Translations under genes and position numbers: made by a program
Source of the DNA: Sitta carolinensis
Taxonomy: Eukaryota; Chordata; Aves; Passeriformes; Sittidae
Assembly (NCBI GenBank): GCA_032173965.1
Contig: CM063295.1
Span: 868,001-932,000, forward strand
Direction of reading: 5' to 3'
Length of the DNA stretch: 64,000 nucleotides
Part shown: positions 60,950 to 64,000 of the stretch, piece after piece
Position numbering within the stretch: the first letter of the stretch is position 1
How the letters are laid out: the number at the start of each line of letters is the position of its first letter
The notes under the pieces: generated by a model
The model's database searches: none
Told to the model about the DNA's origin: nothing
Seen by the model: only the letters and a program-made list of their open reading frames with translations

Positions 60950-62200
60950 CAGGGACGGCTGCTGCCGGCTAGGGCCGAGAGAGGAGGAGGGACTCCTGGC
61001 CCCCGGGGCTACAGCCGTGCCCCAAACCAGCCGCCAGCCCGGGGCAACAAAACCAGGGGAACATGGCGGCTGCACCCCACCTCACGGTACCGCCCCGCGC
61101 GCCAGGGGGCACCGCCCCCCGCGCATGCGCCGCTGCGCCAGAGGTTCGAACCGCCAACTGCCCCAATTCGAATTCGCATCCTCGCTGACCAATCACAGCA
61201 CGCGGGGCGGGCGCCGCCCCGCCCACACCGGCCCTTTGGCCAATGACAGAGCCTGCTGTGTTTAAAACGAGGGTGCGCGGGCTGGCGGGCGTGGCTGCCG
61301 TCTCTCACTGGGCGCGCCCGCTCTGCCAGGGGGCGTGTCCGCCCCGCCGCGCCCGCCCGCCGCTCCGCTCCCCCTCCGCCCGTGCCGCTCTCTAGGAGCC
61401 GGGCAAGGCGCTGTGTCCGTCCGCTCAGTCCCCACAGACGCGCCGCGATGAAGGCGGGCGGTGAGTGCGGATCTGCCCGCGGGGTCTGCGGGTGCTGCTG
61501 TTTCCCAGGTCCTCCAGCGCTGAGGGGCGGCTCCAGAGCGGGCTCTGCCTGCCGGGCGCCTCCTGAGGAGGTCTGAGGGTGGGAGTTAACGGGATACACC
61601 GAGCCCGGGCTGAGGGACCGCCGGGACCGGCAGCGGGTGGGGGGCCGGGCCGACGGCTGCGCGCCCAAATTCAAACGCGGCGGGGGCTCGGGGCCGGCGG
61701 GGGCTCGGGGCCGGCGGGGGCTCGGGGCCGGCGGGGCTCGGGGCCGGCGCTGCCCCTGGGCCGGCGCTGCCCTGGCCGGCGCTGCCCTGGGCCGGCGCTG
61801 CCCCTGGGCCGGCGCTGCCCCTGGGCCGGCGCTGCCCCTGGCCGGCGCTGCCCCTGGGCCGGCGCTGCCCCTGGGCCGGCGCTGCCCCTGGGCCGGCGCT
61901 GCCCCTGGGCCGGCGCTGCCCCGGGCCGGCGCTGCCCCTGGGCCGGCGCTGCCCCTGGGCCGGCGCTGCCCCTGGGCCGGCGCTGCCCCTGGGCCGGCGC
62001 TGCCCCTGGGCCGGCGCTGCCCCTGGGCCGGCGCTGCCCCTGGGCCGGCGCTGCCCCTGGGCCGGCGCTGCCCTGGGCGTGCCCCGCGCCGGGCCCGGGC
62101 CTCAGCCCTTCTGACGCCACGGGGGCCGTGGCTGTGCCTGAGCTCTCCTGGCCTCAAAGCCAAGGGGTCAGGACGTGTATTGCGTGTGGGATAACATCTC
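60950..62200. promoter_or_regulatory. CpG island and promoter of CCNF
   Basis: A dense CpG island around CCNF exon 1. Motifs by eye: YY1-type AACATGGCGGC (61060-61070), CTCF-like GCGCCAGGGGGCACC (61100-61114) and GCCAGGGGGCG (61325-61335), a palindromic NRF1 site GCGCATGCGC (61121-61130), three CCAAT boxes (61163, 61189, 61240), two TTCGAA (61145, 61167) and a CHR-type TTTAAA at 61261-61266. CCAAT boxes (NF-Y) followed about 20 bp later by a CHR element is the usual layout of G2/M genes controlled by DREAM/MuvB, which fits cyclin F expression. The transcription start is probably between about 61270 and 61440, but I cannot place it. Confidence 0.7.
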
Positions 62201-63873
62201 GGGCGGCTGTGAGTTTGCAAGGTGCACAGGGACGTGCAGGAGGCCCCGCTCAAAAGTAAGAGAAAGTGTTTTTTGCTGTAAGGGCGGCTGAACGACGGTA
62301 CTTGATTGCCTAAAGTGGTTGTGGGATCCACACAGCCTTGGAGTTGTTCAAACCCACCTGGATGTGGTCCTGCCCCGCTTGGCGGGACGGTTGACGTGGG
62401 TGACCCCCAGAGTTCTTCAGCCCAAACCGCTCTGGTTTCATGAAGCAGCACGTTGGAAATGAACCTGTTCCACTTTTCGTCTGTAGAAATGGAGTTTTCT
62501 CTTCGCGGAGATGCTCATGTGCCCCCCTGGTCCCTGTTTGGATGCTCATACAGGCTGAACTGGCATCCCAGTTTTCGTGTCCATTTCGTTTTTGTGGCAA
62601 TTCCTACTGACGTTAATACATTTTGTGTGTGTATATATATATATATAAAAATGTTGCATTGAAATAATACTCCGGAAGATACAGGCAATGGATTTTCCAT
62701 TAGCACCCCTGGCAACAACTGCTTGGAGAGATAGGCTTGAGTAGGTTTGGTGGTCATCCTAATATCCCTGGTTGTGTTCCAAGGGACTGCTGTCAGTTGA
62801 GAAGGAAAAGTTTGGACATGGGGGAGGTAAATGAAGTGATAGTAGTGACAGCTAAACTATTTGTTACTACTGAACAGAGACAACTGGACTGTTTGTCACT
62901 GCTAAACATGGTCACAGGAGTCAGAGCTCAGAGGGGCTCTTGGTGAGGAGCACTTGAGTTTGAGGCTCCCTTTTGAGTCTCTTGGCTTCATTAACCAATC
63001 TGAACAAGTCCCTTCTGCACTGTGGCTTAGTCTTGTGGCATTATGAGGCACGAGCTATATTTCCCTGGTTAATGTACTTGCAGTGTCCTGTTCTGCAGTG
63101 TAGAGGTGCTCAAGTGACACCTGTGTAATACTATGTAGTACCTTTTTTCCTCGTGATGTTCTAACTGAGGTGTCCTGTGTTCTTCTTTTCCAGTGGTTCA
63201 CTGTAGATGTTCCAGATGTTTTTCTTTCCCTTCAAAGCGAAGGATAATAAAACGGCCGCGAGTCCTAACGTTCTTGAACCTCCCCGAGGATGTTCTGCTT
63301 CACATCCTGAGGGGCCTCCCTGCTGCAGACATCCTCTCAGTCAGAGCTGTAAGTGCTGCAGCTTCCCCTCTGCCAGGCACCAGTGCTCAGCTCTGCCTTC
63401 AGGAGCCTGGACTTCACACAGAATAGGCTTCTCATGTCACAAAGTCTAAGAAGCCCAAAGAGTGCCTGCAGGGTTGAGATTTTTGCTGTCCTAGGGACAG
63501 TTTCTTTTCTCACTGCTCAAGTTAAAAGCAGCAGCAGTATTTGACTGCTTTTTATACCTTTTCTGTGGCAGTTGTCCTGCCAGATTACTGTGGCTGAACA
63601 AATTGGTTTGGTTTGGCATCTCTTGCCTTACTGGTTATCAGGCAGGCAAGAAGTTCAACGTGACTTGTGATCGTTTAGTTACTTCTCTAAAATAAGATCA
63701 CAAAGATCTCTTTTTCTGTTAGTCCTTTTATTTTGGTAATCATTATTTTGCATTCCCTCCATGCAGGTGCACTCACATCTGAAATACCTTGTGGATAATC
63801 ATTCCAGTGTTTGGGCACATGCAAGTTTCCAAGACCTGTGGCCGACTCCAAACCATCTGAGGATGTTTGAAAG
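61448..63873 (+). CDS. CCNF: CCNF (cyclin F), exons 1-3, gene continues beyond window
   Basis: Exon 1 61448-61460 (only four codons plus one base, MKAG), exon 2 63194-63348, exon 3 63767-63873. All borders are clean AG/GT (donors GTGAGT, GTAAGT, GTAGGT) and phases join. The first 91 residues are visible. VVHCRCSRCF matches the mammalian start VVHCRC-KCF. KRRIIKRPR (residues 19-27) is the basic nuclear-localisation stretch, and an F-box spans about 31-76 (LNLPEDVLLHILRGLP, then AVHSHLKYLVDNHSSVW). Cyclin F is the founding F-box protein: it joins SKP1-CUL1 and uses its cyclin box, encoded further downstream, to recruit substrates such as CP110 and RRM2 for ubiquitination in G2. The cyclin box, the PEST-like region and the stop codon are outside the window. 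Intron 1 (61461-63193) contains a GC-rich minisatellite and a CR1 remnant. Confidence 0.95.
61678..62078 (+). repeat. 17-bp GC-rich minisatellite in CCNF intron 1
   Basis: Two sub-arrays with the same 17-bp period. First come about four units of GGGGGCTCGGGGCCGGC (61680-61745). Then about 19-20 units of GGGCCGGCGCTGCCCCT (61745-62077), with a few 15-16-bp indel units. The first sub-array has closely spaced G4-G5 runs. Units of the second are largely self-complementary (GGGCCGGC, GGGC...GCCC). Open frames through it on both strands (up to 480 codons on the reverse strand) are repeat artefacts. Confidence 0.93.
62316..62443 (+). mobile_element. Degraded CR1 LINE 3' fragment in CCNF intron 1
   Basis: Sense-strand remnant: 'GTTCAAACCCACCTGGATGT', 'GGTCCTGCCCCGCTTGG', 'GGGTGACCCCCAGAGTTCTT', 'GCCCAAACCGCTCTGGTTTC'. 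These follow the order of the CR1 3' UTR at low identity. Confidence 0.55.
62632..62648. repeat. Short TA microsatellite in CCNF intron 1
   Basis: A short alternating TA run following TTTTGTGTGTG. Minor. Confidence 0.7.
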
Positions 63874-64000
63874 GTAGGTTTTAAAGATAAAATTTGTTTG
63901 GCCTTTTAGAAGAGGATATTTGAAGGAAGATTAACTGTTCTAATCAGTCCTCAGTGTAACTGAGGGATCTGAGTTGAACAAAGGAAATATTTGCTTTGGG

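Noticed and set aside
61009..62451. 480-codon reverse-strand frame and 226-codon forward frame at the CCNF promoter and intron 1
   Set aside because: Composed largely of the GC-rich 17-bp repeat and CpG-island sequence. Low complexity (Gly/Pro/Ala/Arg) and no recognisable domain.

Overview
The window looks like nuclear DNA of a bird, most likely a songbird. About twenty CR1 LINE 3' fragments are scattered through it, most ending in the avian ATTCTRTG-type tail, along with several LTR-like blocks of the avian ERV type. Gene exons are short, with GT-AG introns and GC-rich CpG-island promoters. The two genes I recognise best, TEDC2 and CCNF, are neighbours on human 16p13.3, so this is probably the homologous avian microchromosome segment. 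Species and chromosome are inferences.

Layout. Positions 1-7288 (+) hold the last seven coding exons of TEDC2, whose product works with delta- and epsilon-tubulin at centrioles; its 5' part lies outside the window. Positions 7.3-17.9 kb are non-coding with CR1 fragments. A large CpG island (about 17.9-20.5 kb) contains one uninterrupted small ORF, 18791-19162 (+), that clearly belongs to the TMEM100 family of two-pass membrane proteins. Positions 20.5-61.0 kb are mostly repeats and unique non-coding DNA: CR1 copies on both strands, four LTR-like blocks, a 17-bp minisatellite of about 50 units at 34.07-34.94 kb beside a small CpG-rich block, an exact 59-bp tandem duplication, a 47-T tract and a TA microsatellite. 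From 61.0 kb a second strong CpG island carries the CCNF (cyclin F) promoter. Exons 1-3 of CCNF (+) follow, and the gene runs off the right edge. Intron 1 of CCNF contains a second 17-bp GC-rich minisatellite.

How the genes relate. TEDC2 (centriole triplet microtubule stability) and cyclin F (an SCF ubiquitin-ligase F-box protein that, in mammals, degrades the centriole-duplication factor CP110) both act on the centrosome cycle. In human, CCNF lies directly upstream of TEDC2. Here TEDC2 comes first and the two are 54 kb apart, with the TMEM100-like gene between them. Apart from these three genes I see no convincing protein-coding gene, and no tRNA, rRNA or CRISPR array. Most other open frames are short chance frames or run through CR1 and minisatellite DNA.
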